Source: Eutrigla gurnardus
Taxonomy: Eukaryota > Chordata > Actinopteri > Perciformes > Triglidae
DNA length: 64,000 nucleotides
NCBI GenBank assembly: GCA_963514095.1
Contig: OY741276.1
Coordinates: 10,015,266-10,079,265, forward strand
Direction: 5' to 3'
The translations under genes were made by a program, and so were the position numbers. Of this stretch, positions 24,644 to 35,349 are shown in pieces; position 1 is the stretch's first letter; every line of letters begins with the position of its first letter. The notes under the pieces were generated by a model, which saw nothing but the letters and a program-made list of their open reading frames with translations, was not told the origin of the DNA and ran no database searches.

Positions 24644-25668
24644 TAAGGTGACCAGATTTCTGAAATGAAAATCGGGGACATTTCCAGCGCGGTGGTCAAA
24701 ATTCCAATGTTATCATTATGAAATAAATAACAGGGGCAATTACATGTTAATTTTAATATGTAAAAGCAGTCTGCAGCAATTAACATTAGAGCTGTAAAAA
24801 CCACAGATGAAACAAAAACAACAAAACAGATTCTTATCTTATTCAACTTATTTATTATTTAGCTGATGATTTTTTTTTTTTCAGTTCACAAGCTTTATGG
24901 AGAAAACAAGAACACATTTGATGGTGCACATATGAAGAACCACAGTGCAGACAACTGACTTTAAAAGAGGTCTTCTCAAAGTTATAGAAAAATTGTGAAT
25001 GCTGTGAATTCATTGTGCGGAGCAACAATATTACAATCCTGTCTACTCAGGCCTGAGGTAAGAAGGTATTATGTCTTCCACCTTTTTAATTCCAATGACT
25101 GGATCATTGCAACACAAACAGATAAATCAAGATCAACTCATTTGACATTAATCATAACCTCTAGGTACCAAAACATGTTATGATACATCCATAAAAAGGC
25201 AATAATAGTTCCAGATAATAGATTACAAAACAAAATCCATCCTTTTTTTTCAATTATATGTTTTCATATTTGATTACAAGGTACAAAGATCTCAAAACCC
25301 CACGTTTCAAGTAACAACATAGAACAAAAGTTAGAAAAACAAAGCACTTCATATAACAATTTTCTATGTTAAATGGGGCTGGTCAATCAGAAAACCAAAA
25401 TAATAACCAGCTGATGGATTTTATGACCACATCTCACATCACAGTAGGGGATGTTTTGCACTTTTCAAACACTGGCTACCGTAATAACTGGAGTTTGCGT
25501 CGGTGCGCAACTTTTTACTGGCTACCGTAATAACTGGAGTTTGCGTTGGTGCGCAACTTTTTTTCTCTCCCATTCAAATCGGGGACATTTTCGGGGACAG
25601 CTTTAACCGGGGACAGGTCGGCCAAATCGGGGACTGTCCCCGAAAATCCGGGACGTCTGGTCACCCTA
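24644..25668. mobile_element. Non-autonomous hAT element, 1,025 bp
   Basis: The termini TAAGGTGACCAGATTT and (reverse complement of the right end) TAGGGTGACCAGACGT are inverted repeats. The exact 8-bp duplication GTTATTAG flanks the element at 24636-24643 and 25669-25676. The subterminal motif GGGGAC is repeated at both ends. A 52-55 bp tandem duplication (CTACCGTAATAACTGGAG...) lies at about 25475-25560. No transposase frame remains. Confidence 0.92.
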
Positions 25669-26051
25669 GTTATTAGGGCTATAGTGTGTTAAAGGTACAT
25701 GCATGGGAGTATTAAAGTTCACAATAACAATGTAGCTATTAAATAAGCTAACCAGGCCTCTGCACCCTAGGCAGAGTCATACGTTCTAGTTTAAGTAAAC
25801 GCATAAAAGGTTGATATTTTCGTGGACTCCCTCCAATTCAGCTCCCATGCTCGAGGTGTCATCAGGTATAAGGGGTTTTACCATGACAGTGCTGTTATAA
25901 AAAAGAGTTGGTTGGGAGGGCTACACGTGTCATGAATAAACAATGACAAACTCTAACTGAATATGAATGAAACATCCTCTCACCTGCGTATCTTTTGAAA
26001 ATGTTCCTTTAATAATTGTTGGAAAACACTTAATTTAAGTACTTTGTGGGA

Positions 26052-27371
26052 CTAGCAGGTCAGTGAGAAACTCTCACAAGCCTTCATATAATCAAAAATA
26101 ATATTTAATGCAGATCCATATTCACAATATTCTGAAGAGTTAGGCCTTCTCAGATCTACTGTCTTAGTGCCAAGATAAAACATGAAAAACACGAACACAA
26201 CCCCGGTTAAAGGAACCCAGAACTCGGTGCTTCTAACTAACCCCCACCCTGCCCCCCGATTAACCTCAACTAAATTAACCGTGTCCGTGAAGCGCATCCT
26301 GTCAGCTCGTGACAGCACAGCTCTTCCTGCCTCCCACAAACCATCATCAAAGTTACCTTTTTCCCACAGATTCACACACTCTTCGTCTCGTTTCCATAAA
26401 GTCCCCTGGTCCTCTATTGCGCATCCCGCACAAACTTCTCCGCGTCCTTGCTATCTCGAAAAGTTTTCTTCTGTCCGTTCCATGTGAAGATGAGATTCGC
26501 AGGGTAGACCAGCCTGTGTCTCACATTTAGCTCATGCAGACGTCTCTTCACTGGAGTAAATGCTTTCCTTTTCTCCGCCAATTCTCTGGTCACATCATCA
26601 TAGAAGGACAGTTTACAGTCCTCCCAGTCGATCCCACGTCTCTCCTTAGCCACCTGTAGCACCTTGTCTCGGGCCGATGAACGTAGGAAGCGCATCAGTA
26701 TGGTCCTGGGTGGTTGATTCTGGCCCGGTATGGGTGCCAAAAAGCGGTGGGCACGTTCAATTTCAAACTCGCTGCCGGATAGTGCAAGCCCCTGAGAGAT
26801 GATCTTTTCCACATACTGAATAACTTTCCCTGCCTCCTCCTTGCCCTCTTTCAGTCCCACCACTCTTACATTATTTCTCCTGCTGCGATTTTCCAAATCT
26901 TCCACGCGCATCCACAGTGTTTCCAGTCGCTTGTCACATTTCTCCATGCTTTCCTCCATTCGTGTATTTACGTCTTCCACGTCCGATATCCGTTGTTCTA
27001 CCTCTCCTAGCCTCACTTGTATGTTCTCCACCGCATCTTTAAGCTCTTTCGTTGTCTCCTTAATTGAGACAACATCCGTCGCCACCACCTGAAGAGTGGC
27101 ACTCATTTTCCGTATTTCCTCAAACATAGTTATATCGTCAAACACTCCTCCAGGTTTAGGGTTGCTGTCACATGCCGGTGTCGGCGAGGTGCGTTCAGGT
27201 GTTGGGCTGGTCTTTGAGGCTAGCTTGCTTCTCGTCGCCGCACCTTTGAAAAAGTTAGCTTTGCTGTTGCTTGACATTTCACCGGGAAACTACAAAGTTT
27301 TGGTCGGAAAGTGGTATTAATTCTTATCTTTAACACAGGACCTCAATTTTCAGACTAATAACGAAGTGTAT
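26052..27371 (-). mobile_element. L1-type LINE, 5' part with ORF1 (its 5' leader continues at 34617)
   Basis: This is a minus-strand L1-like element with ORF1 at 26414-27277. Its 5' leader is interrupted at 27372 by a 7.2-kb DNA transposon and resumes at 34617-34740, where CTGCCATCTTCC resembles the 5' leader of the other L1 in this window (near 50120). ORF2 is missing: the tract 26052-26413 shows only weak coding resemblance and no endonuclease or RT motif. Confidence 0.7.
26414..27277 (-). CDS. L1 ORF1 protein, intact 287 aa
   Basis: This is a complete frame from ATG to TAG. It has a basic/Ser-Thr-Pro N-terminus, a coiled coil (about residues 55-120, heptads around DVVSIKETTKELKDAVE and EQRISDVED), then ENRSRRNNVRVVGL at the start of the RNA-recognition domain (about 125-215) and a C-terminal domain with YPANLIF. 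ORF1p of L1 elements is a trimeric RNA chaperone that packages the element RNA. The lack of stops suggests a fairly recent insertion, or a frame kept by chance; the missing ORF2 makes the copy non-autonomous. Confidence 0.85.
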   Translation of the reverse strand: MSSNSKANFFKGAATRSKLASKTSPTPERTSPTPACDSNPKPGGVFDDITMFEEIRKMSATLQVVATDVVSIKETTKELKDAVENIQVRLGEVEQRISDVEDVNTRMEESMEKCDKRLETLWMRVEDLENRSRRNNVRVVGLKEGKEEAGKVIQYVEKIISQGLALSGSEFEIERAHRFLAPIPGQNQPPRTILMRFLRSSARDKVLQVAKERRGIDWEDCKLSFYDDVTRELAEKRKAFTPVKRRLHELNVRHRLVYPANLIFTWNGQKKTFRDSKDAEKFVRDAQ

Positions 27372-27618
27372 GGCTGTGTTCGAAATGCCATACTAACGTA
27401 CTGCATACTCAACGTGTATGTACTACATACTGCCTACTAAATCAACAATTGAGTATGCCTTTCCCTCAGACTGTTCACACAGAAGTATACTCATCTTCTC
27501 TCACGTGATTGAATACGTTCCGTTTCCGGCCCGAACTCGCGTTAAATGGAAATTAATTCTAAAAATATAAATCGGTATTATTATTACTAGGGATGGGCGA
27601 TATGGACTAAAAAATGTA

Positions 27619-27930
27619 TCACGATAATTTCTGGCATTTATCCCGGTAACGATAAAAGTGACAATAAAAAAGTGAAGTTGACGCTGTCGCTTTTGCTGCA
27701 TCTGTGCGCATTTTCTGGCTCTCGTCATATTCTGGTTTGTGCTGGTGTTTGAGGTGGTGGAACAAATTGGTGGTGTTACTACCCTTTGCAATCACCGTTT
27801 TTTTACAAACTCTGCATATAACAGTGTTTTGCTCCATGTCAGACTTATAATAACCAAACCAGTTCCAGATAATCGAGCTGGAGCCTCGTTTAGCAACGAG
27901 CACCTCGCTCTCAGCTCCGCCTTCCGCCAT
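27619..27930 (-). CDS. BED-type zinc finger protein fragment of a hAT element
   Basis: The 103-codon frame starts MAEGGAESEVLVAKRG. It has a BED finger at about residues 20-70: aromatic positions IWNWFGYY, CRVCKK, then HHLKHQH. BED fingers are the DNA-binding part of many hAT transposases (ZBED relatives). After about residue 80 the frame runs into element terminal sequence, so there is no catalytic domain. It could be expressed as a short DNA-binding protein or be dead. Confidence 0.7.
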   Translation of the reverse strand: MAEGGAESEVLVAKRGSSSIIWNWFGYYKSDMEQNTVICRVCKKTVIAKGSNTTNLFHHLKHQHKPEYDESQKMRTDAAKATASTSLFYCHFYRYRDKCQKLS

Positions 27931-28286
27931 GTTTGTTATTGTTCTTCACGTGAGCCGAGAGATCAGGGGCCTCATGTATCAATGTTGCGTACGCACAAAA
28001 ACATGGCGTACGTAATTTTCCACACCAACGTTCAGATGTATCAAAAGTGAAATGAGCGTGGAAATGTGCGGTGTCCCACGGCAGCTTCATGGCTGGCGTA
28101 CGCACGTTTCTACAGCTATTGTTCCTTTGGCGACGCTCTGAGGTGATGCTGGGAAACTGTTAATTATGTGAAAACAATTAGTCCTCAGAGTAATGTGCAC
28201 ATCAGAGACACATTAATGGATAATTAACACACACGTGTTTGCAATCATATGGATGGATATAAAAGCATGCACAAAGTGATGAAAAA

Positions 28287-28963
28287 ATGGCATTAACAAT
28301 GGCAGCCTTGGCCTTGTTAGAAGACATCGCAAACGGTAACATCAGACGTGAGAGGGTGTTTAGAGAACGGGAGGATATGTTAGCAAATGACGACAACTGG
28401 CTCATGAGTCGTTTAAGGTTGCCGAGGCCAGTGTTACTGGAGCTGTGCGCAGAGCTGCGGCCGGCCCTAGAAAGAAACACAGCCAGGAGCCAGGGGTTGT
28501 CCGTGCCCACACAGGTGCTGACCACTCTGGGGTTTCTGGCAACAGGAGCCTTCCAGAGGGAACTGGCCGACCGGTCAGGAGTGTGCCAGTCCACTCTGAG
28601 CCGAGCCATGCCAGCTGTGTGGAACGGGATCATAAGAATGTCATCCAGGTACATCAAATTCCCATACAATGCTGTTGAACAGGCCAACATTAAAGCGCAA
28701 TTTGCAGCAAGAGCCGGTTTCCCTAATGTAATCGGAGCTATTGACTGCACACATGTTGCTATAAAAGCGCCATCACAGGATGAATTTGTTTTTGTCAACA
28801 GGAAACATTTTCATTCAATAAATGTTCAAATAATATGTGATGCGCAAATGCAGCTCACCAACATCGTGGCAAGGTGGCCTGGTTCAACGCTCGTTCATTC
28901 TTACTAATAGCATGGTTGGTAACAGGCTGGAGGCTGGCACGGTGCGCGATGGGTGGCTTCTCG
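28287..28963 (+). pseudogene. HARBI1-like Harbinger transposase, frameshifted and truncated
   Basis: The reading frame starts MALTMAALALLEDIANG and runs to about 28890. It covers the helix-turn-helix-like region (LSVPTQVLTTLGFLATG, SGVCQSTLSRAM) and the first half of the DDE_Tnp_4 nuclease, with the first catalytic Asp in GAIDCTHVAI. At about 28890 a small deletion removes the HD of the conserved GS-x-HDS block and shifts the frame; the correct frame then continues FILTNSMVGNRLEAG to a GTGAGT donor at 28964. No second exon with the remaining catalytic Asp/Glu was found. The transposase is inactive. Confidence 0.85.
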
Positions 28964-29417
28964 GTGAGTAAATGTATCCGTTTAAATGCGCCCCGAATGT
29001 AAACCAGCACGATGCCCATTTGGGCACGTGCATTCAAATATGTGCATTTGTTTTTCCCTGGTGAAAATAGAGCTGCAGAGCTATCTAACAAGCCCTTTAT
29101 TGTCTCCTTGTGTTCAGTATTTGTGTCGATAAACGCGTGCGTAAAGTTGGAAATGTCACACTGCAGTAGCCACGGCGCACTTCTGCAGTCATTAATATAT
29201 ATGATAATATAATATATAATATATTAATATCCTCCTGTCCCCCCGCCCGTTGCGGTCACGCTTCGGCGGTGGGCCGAAATCCTCCTCTTCACCTCCACCT
29301 TCACGTCGGACCATTTCTTTTTTATTTCAGGGAGTGTGCGCTGCTCCGACCCCACAGTGTTCACTGCCTCACACACACGCTCCCACTCACATTTCTTTTT
29401 TTTTTGTGTTTATGCCT

Positions 29418-29524
29418 GATGAGAGGCTACCAAATAATACTGTTCTTCGAGCCTCGACTTCGTTTAAGAGCGTTTCGAGCTCAGACTCGGTGAAGTTGCG
29501 CTTCTTCCCTTTTTCATTTTGTAG
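29418..29524 (-). pseudogene. Myb-like DNA-binding fragment of the Harbinger element
   Basis: Read on the minus strand, the segment gives KKRNFTESELETLLNEVEAR followed by LFGSLSSG, typical of the SANT/Myb-like accessory protein that helps Harbinger transposases bind their termini. Only the first helices are present and no complete frame remains. Confidence 0.6.
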
Positions 29525-30157
29525 ATCTGATGGTGCAGAGAGGGGAATCCCCGGTGCAGGCCCTATTTAAATTCATTTGCATATTTAAATGGAGGCGTGG
29601 ACAGGGAGGAGTTTAGCACTTCCACATGTGCGCTTAATTCCACGTTGATTGGGATGTACAAAGGAAAAGTGCTTGGATCCATGTGTACGCGCACTTTGAT
29701 ACATCTGATTTTTTTTGTGCGTACGACAGTTTCTGGATTCTAGCGTACGCCATGTTTCAGTAGGAAATCCACGCAATTCTTAGTACATGAGGCCCCAGGT
29801 CTACAGGCAAGAGGCAGGTGCCTGTCACGTGAGTTGGGCTGCGAGTGCGTGGTCGGGGTTGGGGGGAAAAATTCATCAACCGGAATTTATCGTTATCGCG
29901 AGATGACAAATTCTTACCGTGTGGAAATTTTTTGATGGTATATCGCAAACGGTAAAATATCGCCCATTCCTAATTATTACTCTATGAAATATTCCTCAAT
30001 GTTATTTAAGTACAATTAAAATAATTAATTGTTTTATAGTTTTTTTAATGTGAGCTCCCGCGCTTTCCCTCTCCTGTCTTCCGCTTACCTGCAGCTCCGT
30101 TCTTTCGCGAGTAAACTAACTGTTCAATTTTCATCGTGATTATTGTGTTTATTGGCA

Positions 30158-30443
30158 TTATGCCATCAACCAGTGGCCAAACACTAGTGCGGAGACGACA
30201 GAGGCAGTCGGCTCGTCGTCTGCGGAGATGAGGTTTAGTGGGGTAATTGCCGGTCTTTGACCCATCACCTCTTCCATGATAACAAACCACTTCCAGTTTG
30301 CAGCAGTGGCCTCTCCTCCCTCAGTGCTCACACCCTTGTATTTCTGCTTGACATTCTCCCACTTTTTCTTTGCCCATCCAGGCTCCACCTTCCCCTCCAT
30401 TCCATGCTCCTTGATAAATATCCTTTATGAAGATCAGCACATA
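30158..30443 (-). CDS. Myb/SANT- or MADF-like ORF of the 28-bp-TIR transposon
   Basis: A minus-strand frame containing EPGWAKKKWENVKQKYKGV, a tri-helical DNA-binding pattern with spaced tryptophans (W...W...W), then NWKWFVIMEEVMGQRP. Such small Myb/SANT-like proteins accompany transposases in several DNA transposon groups. It lies between the ZNF862-like gene and the left terminus, on the same strand as that gene, and may be either a separate gene or a downstream exon of it. The ends are approximate. Confidence 0.55.
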
Positions 30444-32473
30444 CAAAAGTGTTACAGCTCATTGATGATATCTTGCCGACTGAAATAAGTGTTCAACAGA
30501 ACGTTTCAGGTAGACATCTCAGGAGAGCAGTACATCTCCCATCTATACCTTATATCATTGAGAAGCTAAATATGCACCAGTAGCAGTTAAGCCCTGCATA
30601 TGAGAATTATAACATTTAATACCACATGTTCTTACTCAAAGCCCCTGATGGCAGCATTCCTCTTTCCGGTAAACTTCTCCTCATTCTGCCCCCTCCACCG
30701 GATGAGGCGTTCAGTGTCTGCATCGGTCCCTTTAACAAACTATGATTTGTTAAAGGGATTGTTGACTTCAGCTTGAATAGTCAACAATTCAAGCCCATTG
30801 GGATTATGAAGGTCGTGATGTAGTGCAGACAGGGCTGAGCCAGGAGGCTGATGGTCACCTGCCTTTTTAATCTTACAGAGGGTCTCAATTGTGACTGGCA
30901 CCTGAGGGGGAAGAGACAGTGGAATTTAGGATGCAATGTGACAACCACACACCTAAATCTTGTCCAAAAATTATTTTATTTTATTTTTTAAGAGAAGAAT
31001 GGGGAATAATTTTACCTGGTCTTTAACAGCAAGGAAATTAACATCCTCCCTCTGGAAAACTTTCGACAACCTTGCCAGATGAGGTAGCACATCAGCCTGG
31101 AGGTACAGAGCACCCACAAACCGGTATGTGGCACAAAAGGAGTAAAGTCATTTTGCCACAGGACACTTGTTGTGCTCCACCTCCTCTGCCAGGGCTGTAA
31201 GCACTGCATGGAGATTCCTCCTTAGATTGGCTACTGCCTGGTGCTGAGAAAGCCAGCGGGTGTCTTTCACCTCCTAGAAATTGTTGTGAAGAAATATTTA
31301 GTACATTAGCAGAAAGCACAGTTAACCCTAAATGTAAATGATCTCTAATTCTCCTGGGGGAAAAGTAAAGGTTTGTTTTACCTTCACCTTCAGGTCACAG
31401 ATGCCCAGGGTTGTGGCTGCTGCCTTTAGGACTGCAGTTCTATTAGCACTGTTGCTAAAATAGAGGTGCAGTTGCTGCAGGTGATCCCTGAAGGTCTTCA
31501 TGTATGGTGTTTTCTCTGAAGCAGTTTTACAAACTAGGGCCAAACGGTGGGCAGCACAGTGCACTGTAACTAGTTATGGCATAGTGTCACAGAGTTGTTT
31601 TGCCACACCATTTTGTCTCCCTATTCATGTATAAAAATACAATAAAGTGAAGAGGAAAGAAAGTTTAATTGAACAAAAGCAATAAATTACAGCACAATGC
31701 ACTGAAGGATGCAGTAAATTTACCTGTCATCACTGCTGCACCATCTGTCCCAAGACCAAATATCTTCTCCTGGGGAATGCCCTTTTGGTGGATGAGGTCA
31801 CGGATGGCAGTCACAATTGTGTTGGCCTTCCCATCAGGAAGTGGAACCAAGTCCAAAAACTGACTAAACAGAGCTCCTTCTTTATCCAGGTACCTGAAAG
31901 AAAATTATTTGAAAAATAGACAGATACTAATTAATTACCTTGATCATTTAATATTGACAAGATATTTGTCAGAGAAGTTGTAAGTGAATCCATGTTTTGT
32001 GTCATAAAAATATCTCTTTACCTTACATGCACATCCAGCTGTTTAATAACAGCAACATCTGTACTCTCATCAATTTCGAGTCCAACAGCCTGAGAGCTTC
32101 TGATGTCTTCCAGGATGGGTGCTTCGATAATACTGGCCAGGATTTCAAGCATTTCATCTACCATTCGATGGGACCTGTAGTTGGTTGATTTTCCGATCTT
32201 AGAAAAAATTCACACTAACAGTTACTATCAGACGTGAATATTTATGAAGGATGACAGAGTTGCTTTAGATGTTAATGAGTATGTGTTACCTTAAGTTTTG
32301 CAAAATAATCACAACCCAGGAGCTCAGCAAGCTCAAGTAGAGCTGGGTAGTTTGTGTGGTGTGCAATCTCATGCTTCACCAGCCAGTAAAGACATTTAAA
32401 ACCACCCACCACAGCCTCATGTTCAACTCTCAACACTGGCTCAAAGGCTGCTGTGACAGTGTGACCTGCGAAA

Positions 32474-32640
32474 TACAGCAATAACAAACATTTATATTAA
32501 AAATCATTGAAGGCCTATATTGCTGAATGATATCACTTAAATGATTTCATTTAAGTGATATCATTCAGCAATAACAAACATTTATATTCAAAATCATTGA
32601 AGGCCTATATTGCTGAATGATATCACTTGAATGAAATCAT
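32474..32640. repeat. Tandem duplication of about 90 bp containing a palindrome
   Basis: The unit beginning AGCAATAACAAACATTTATA occurs twice in a row (starts about 32477 and 32567), each copy ending GCTGAATGATATCACTT. At the junction GAATGATATCACTTAAATGA is followed by its reverse complement, giving a perfect hairpin with a short loop. It lies in an intron of the ZNF862-like gene. Confidence 0.85.
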
Positions 32641-33102
32641 TGGGCTTAATCTAACCTTTAATCAAAGTTGCATGGGCCTGAAAGGCTGCAGCGTGGTGGT
32701 CTGAACCCATATGAGCATCAAGCACATCTTTTCTGTACATTGCAGAAGGGATCTCAATGAAAACCGTCTGTGATGGTCCTCTTTTAACGGGCTGCTTATG
32801 CTGACGGCATAAGCGACAAAACATCCCTACACATAATTGAGATTCTATCAGTTATAAATATATATTTTTTAAAAGCATAAACGTTTTTTATTCATTTTAT
32901 TATAACAGAACATACATTTGACAATGCCTGGGAAAACTAGCCTATTGCCTATTGTTATTTTCATCATTATTGCTTACCAAAAAAAAAAGCGAGAGAGAAA
33001 GAGAAGCTCCTCAATCAGAACAAAAATATAAGCTAAACAACAAATTGTTAACTTACCATGGGGAGTGTGGTACAACCAAGGGCTGTAGTTATGGCTATTA
33101 AG

Positions 33103-33848
33103 TAGGGGTGTAACGGTACATGTATTTGTATTGAACCGTTTCGGTACGGGGTGCTCGGTTCAGAACGGAGGCGTACCGAACGAGTTTCCATACGGACATA
33201 TTAAGTAGAGGACCGCATTTGTGGAGCGTGCTGCAGCCGCACATGCGCAGTTGCGCACACCGCGACACAATAAACAGCAGTCGTAGCGGACGTCATGGCT
33301 AATGCCGCTAGCGTTGGCAACAAGCCAGAGTTGGAGGACCCTCCCGCGACATTAAGGTCTCCCGTTTGGGAACACTTCGGCAAAGCGGTTTGCCGACATT
33401 GTTCATGTGAGGTCGGGTATGTTTCTGGCAACACGTCAAACCTGTTGACGCATTTGAAACGGCACCACCCCCACGTGAACATCGCTACAACGGGGAGAAA
33501 GACGAGCGTAACGTTAGTGCAAACATAGCTCCCCACCGCATTTAAACAGCCTCTCCCTGCCCTGTTCAATTTTGCACATCAGATGGAGACATTTTTTTAA
33601 AGAAACAGTCTGTTATTTTTATTTATTTTTATTTTTTAAATAAATATTTTAAATACTTGTATTTATATTTTTGAGCAGCATTCTAGCTCCAGTGCATGTT
33701 CCTACTGTTAAAAGCACAAAAGTAATAAACAACTAGCACGTTTATATTTTGCATTTTGTTTTCTTACTGTACCGAAAATGAACCGAACCGTGACCTCAAA
33801 ACCGAGGTACGTACCGAACCGAGATTTTTGTGTACCGTTACACCCCTA
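33103..33848. mobile_element. hAT element (746 bp) with a BED-finger ORF
   Basis: The termini are TAGGGGTGTAACGGTACA and, from the right, TAGGGGTGTAACGGTACA. The exact 8-bp duplication CTATTAAG lies at 33095-33102 and 33849-33856. Subterminal motifs are rich in CGGTAC/GAACCG. It interrupts exon 1 of the ZNF862-like gene. Confidence 0.95.
33295..33528 (+). CDS. BED-type zinc finger fragment in a short hAT element
   Basis: A 77-codon frame starting MANAASVGNKPELEDPP, with a BED finger: SPVWEHFGK, CRHCSC, then LLTHLKRHHP. It ends 15 codons after the finger with no catalytic domain. It is the only coding content of the 746-bp element, like the other BED-only elements in the window. Confidence 0.7.
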   Translation: MANAASVGNKPELEDPPATLRSPVWEHFGKAVCRHCSCEVGYVSGNTSNLLTHLKRHHPHVNIATTGRKTSVTLVQT

Positions 33849-33949
33849 CTATTAAGCCATTGGGGATCCCAGCCAGATGTCCGGTGTTTGGCTGTAGTTT
33901 TTTTTGCTGGGTCAATGTAACCAGTCGGTCCGGGCCCGCGGTCACCCGT

Positions 33950-34165
33950 TGGATGGGGGTCAGCGGTCGGACTGGCGTCAACCGTCGGACGGGGGTCCGC
34001 AGTCGGACCGGCGTCACCGGTCGGACGGGGGTCCGCAGTCGGGCCGGCGTCACCGGTCGGACGGGGGTCCGCAGTCGGACCGGCGTCACCGGTCGAACGA
34101 GGGTTGGCAGTCGGACCGGCGTCACCGGTCGGACGGGGGTCGGCAGTCGGACCGGTGTCAGGGAC
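33950..34165 (-). repeat. In-frame 36-bp minisatellite in transposon exon 1
   Basis: About six 36-bp units containing GTCGGACGGGGGTC and GACCGGCGTCACC encode repeats of 12 residues of the form GPTADPRPTGDA. All units keep the frame, giving an acidic, proline-rich linker between the basic N-terminus and the TTF finger. Confidence 0.8.
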
Positions 34166-34831
34166 AGTAACGGTCCTTGGCTCCGGAGTCTGGCAGAAAA
34201 ATGTCCTTATATTCAGTTGTCTGTCACCCGCGATACGTTTTCTTTTCTTCGGCGGCGCCATAGTTGGTTAGCTAACAAACCAAACATCAGAAAATATATG
34301 CCCGCGCTCTCAGCAGCGGTACTCGCATCGTTAAGCAACGAAGCAGGTTGATTCACGTTGCGCTGCATAGATGCGCTCCTAATGTAAATGATTGTTGATT
34401 TATGAATGAATTCATAGGTGCCTAATTTTTGGCATATTGATTTTTTTTTTTTTTTTGGCCTGGTGGCAGGTCTCCTTGGCCTGGCGGCCCCGCCAGGCCT
34501 GTACAATGGTAGGGGAAACACTGCTATTGTATGTGAACGCACTACGTACTAATTGTACTAATTAACGTCACAATTGAGAACGAGTAGGACGTTAGTATGG
34601 CATTTCGAACACAGCCTATGTCTCCAAATTTACATAATTAGCTGATGGTCGTGAGGAGCTCTCCTACTGTGCTGCCATCTTCCCTGCGGTCCCACGTGAC
34701 TCCCCGCCAGACTAAAGTCCCTTGATAATAATGTGATTGTTATTGGTTATAACTAGGGCTGCACGATTCTGGAAAAAATGTGAATCACAATTTTTTTTTT
34801 AGAATTGAGATCACGATTCTCTTGCACGATT

Positions 34832-35164
34832 TTATTTCCACAAAATGTTTATTGCACTGATGAACTTTAACAAAACAAAAAAACGTTTGTTGCTTTGGCA
34901 GAGGCATAGTAGTAGTTCTATCATTGGAAGATAAGTCATTTTTACAAAAGTAAAAAAAAAAAAAATTAGACATGCGGCTGATAGTGAATCAGGCGCTATA
35001 AAATGAACCGTCAGGCTCAAATACGGCTCCATGGTCCAACTGGACCATAAATCAGATGTAGTGGGAAAATAATCGATTTCCCACAATTCTGCCTCGACCA
35101 CTGCCCGCTGCTTAATGTACATGTTCGGGAGCGCAATGTTTGAAAAGTAGTTCCGGGAGGGCAT
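34832..35164 (-). pseudogene. hAT transposase fragment
   Basis: The minus-strand frame includes FPTTSDLWSSWTMEPYLSLT then VHFI, which matches the catalytic-core block of hAT/ZBED transposases (T-D-x-W-T-S...Y-L-x-L-T-x-H-F-I). No other domain is present. A second copy of this segment occurs at 38751-39027. Confidence 0.7.
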
Positions 35165-35201
35165 CTAGTACCGTTTGTTGTGAGTGTTTATCATCTTCTG
35201 A

Positions 35202-35202
<1 letters not shown>

Positions 35203-35294
<92 letters not shown>
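35203..35294. repeat. (AT)n microsatellite
   Basis: AT dinucleotides with one ACATACACAT interruption. It marks the left junction of the cassette inserted in the hAT element; a second AT/TATACA tract (38670-38750) marks the right junction. Confidence 0.95.
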
Positions 35295-35296
<2 letters not shown>

Positions 35297-35349
35297 AAAC
35301 ACAAAAGTGTGACAAAAACAAACCCAAATACAAGTTCAAAATGTGAATG

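Larger units (their letters stand above)
27967..29795 (+). mobile_element. PIF/Harbinger element, about 1.83 kb
   Basis: The inverted termini are GGGCCTCATGTA at 27967 and TACATGAGGCCC ending at 29795. The trinucleotide CAG is present on both sides (27964-27966, 29796-29798). Subterminal GCGTACGC motifs are repeated at both ends. It holds a HARBI1-like transposase exon (28287-28963, plus) and part of a Myb-like ORF on the minus strand (about 29418-29524), the usual two-gene layout of Harbinger elements. It is inserted inside the hAT element 27588-29972. Confidence 0.9.
27588..29972. mobile_element. hAT element with BED-finger ORF, itself split by a Harbinger element
   Basis: The termini are TAGGGATGGGCGATAT and, from the right, TAGGAATGGGCGATAT. 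The exact 8-bp duplication ATTATTAC flanks it at 27580-27587 and 29973-29980. The only coding remnant is a BED zinc finger at 27619-27930 (minus). A Harbinger element fills 27967-29795. Confidence 0.93.
30620..34261 (-). pseudogene. ZNF862-like (TTF-type finger, hAT-like fold) transposon protein, multi-exon
   Basis: Minus-strand exons can be read in order. Exon 1 starts at 34261 (MAPPKKRKRIAGDRQLNI), has a tandem TGD/GPTADP repeat, and ends near 33060 after NYSPWLYHTPHG. Then follow 32656-32826 (GMFCRLCRQHKQP, TTF-type zinc finger), 32290-32465, 32022-32197 (EIDESTDVAVI), about 31722-31893 (GLGTDGAAVMTG), about 31380-31567 (MHCAAHRLALVCKTASEKTP), about 31020-31275 (DTRWLSQHQAV) and about 30620-30900. 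These blocks match ZNF862/C17orf113-type proteins of hAT ancestry. Exon 1 is interrupted by hAT 33103-33848 with an exact target duplication, and the 30620-30900 block has an in-frame stop, so this copy is broken. Introns are short and GT-AG. Function is inferred only from the family. Confidence 0.75.
27372..34616 (-). mobile_element. 7.2-kb DNA transposon with perfect 28-bp inverted termini
   Basis: The left end starts GGCTGTGTTCGAAATGCCAT; the right end at 34589-34616 is its exact reverse complement over 28 bases. The flanking trinucleotide TAT occurs on both sides (27369-27371, 34617-34619) and may be the target duplication. On the minus strand it encodes a multi-exon ZNF862-like protein (34261 to about 30620) and a Myb/SANT-like ORF (about 30440-30158). 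Long inverted termini with a 3-bp duplication and a Myb-like partner recall PIF/Harbinger; the ZNF862-like protein does not. It has been disrupted by two hAT insertions (27588-29972, 33103-33848). It sits inside an L1 5' leader. Confidence 0.75.

Noticed and set aside
28202..28798. 198-codon minus-strand frame
   Set aside because: Antisense to the HARBI1-like transposase exon, which has clear family motifs on the plus strand.
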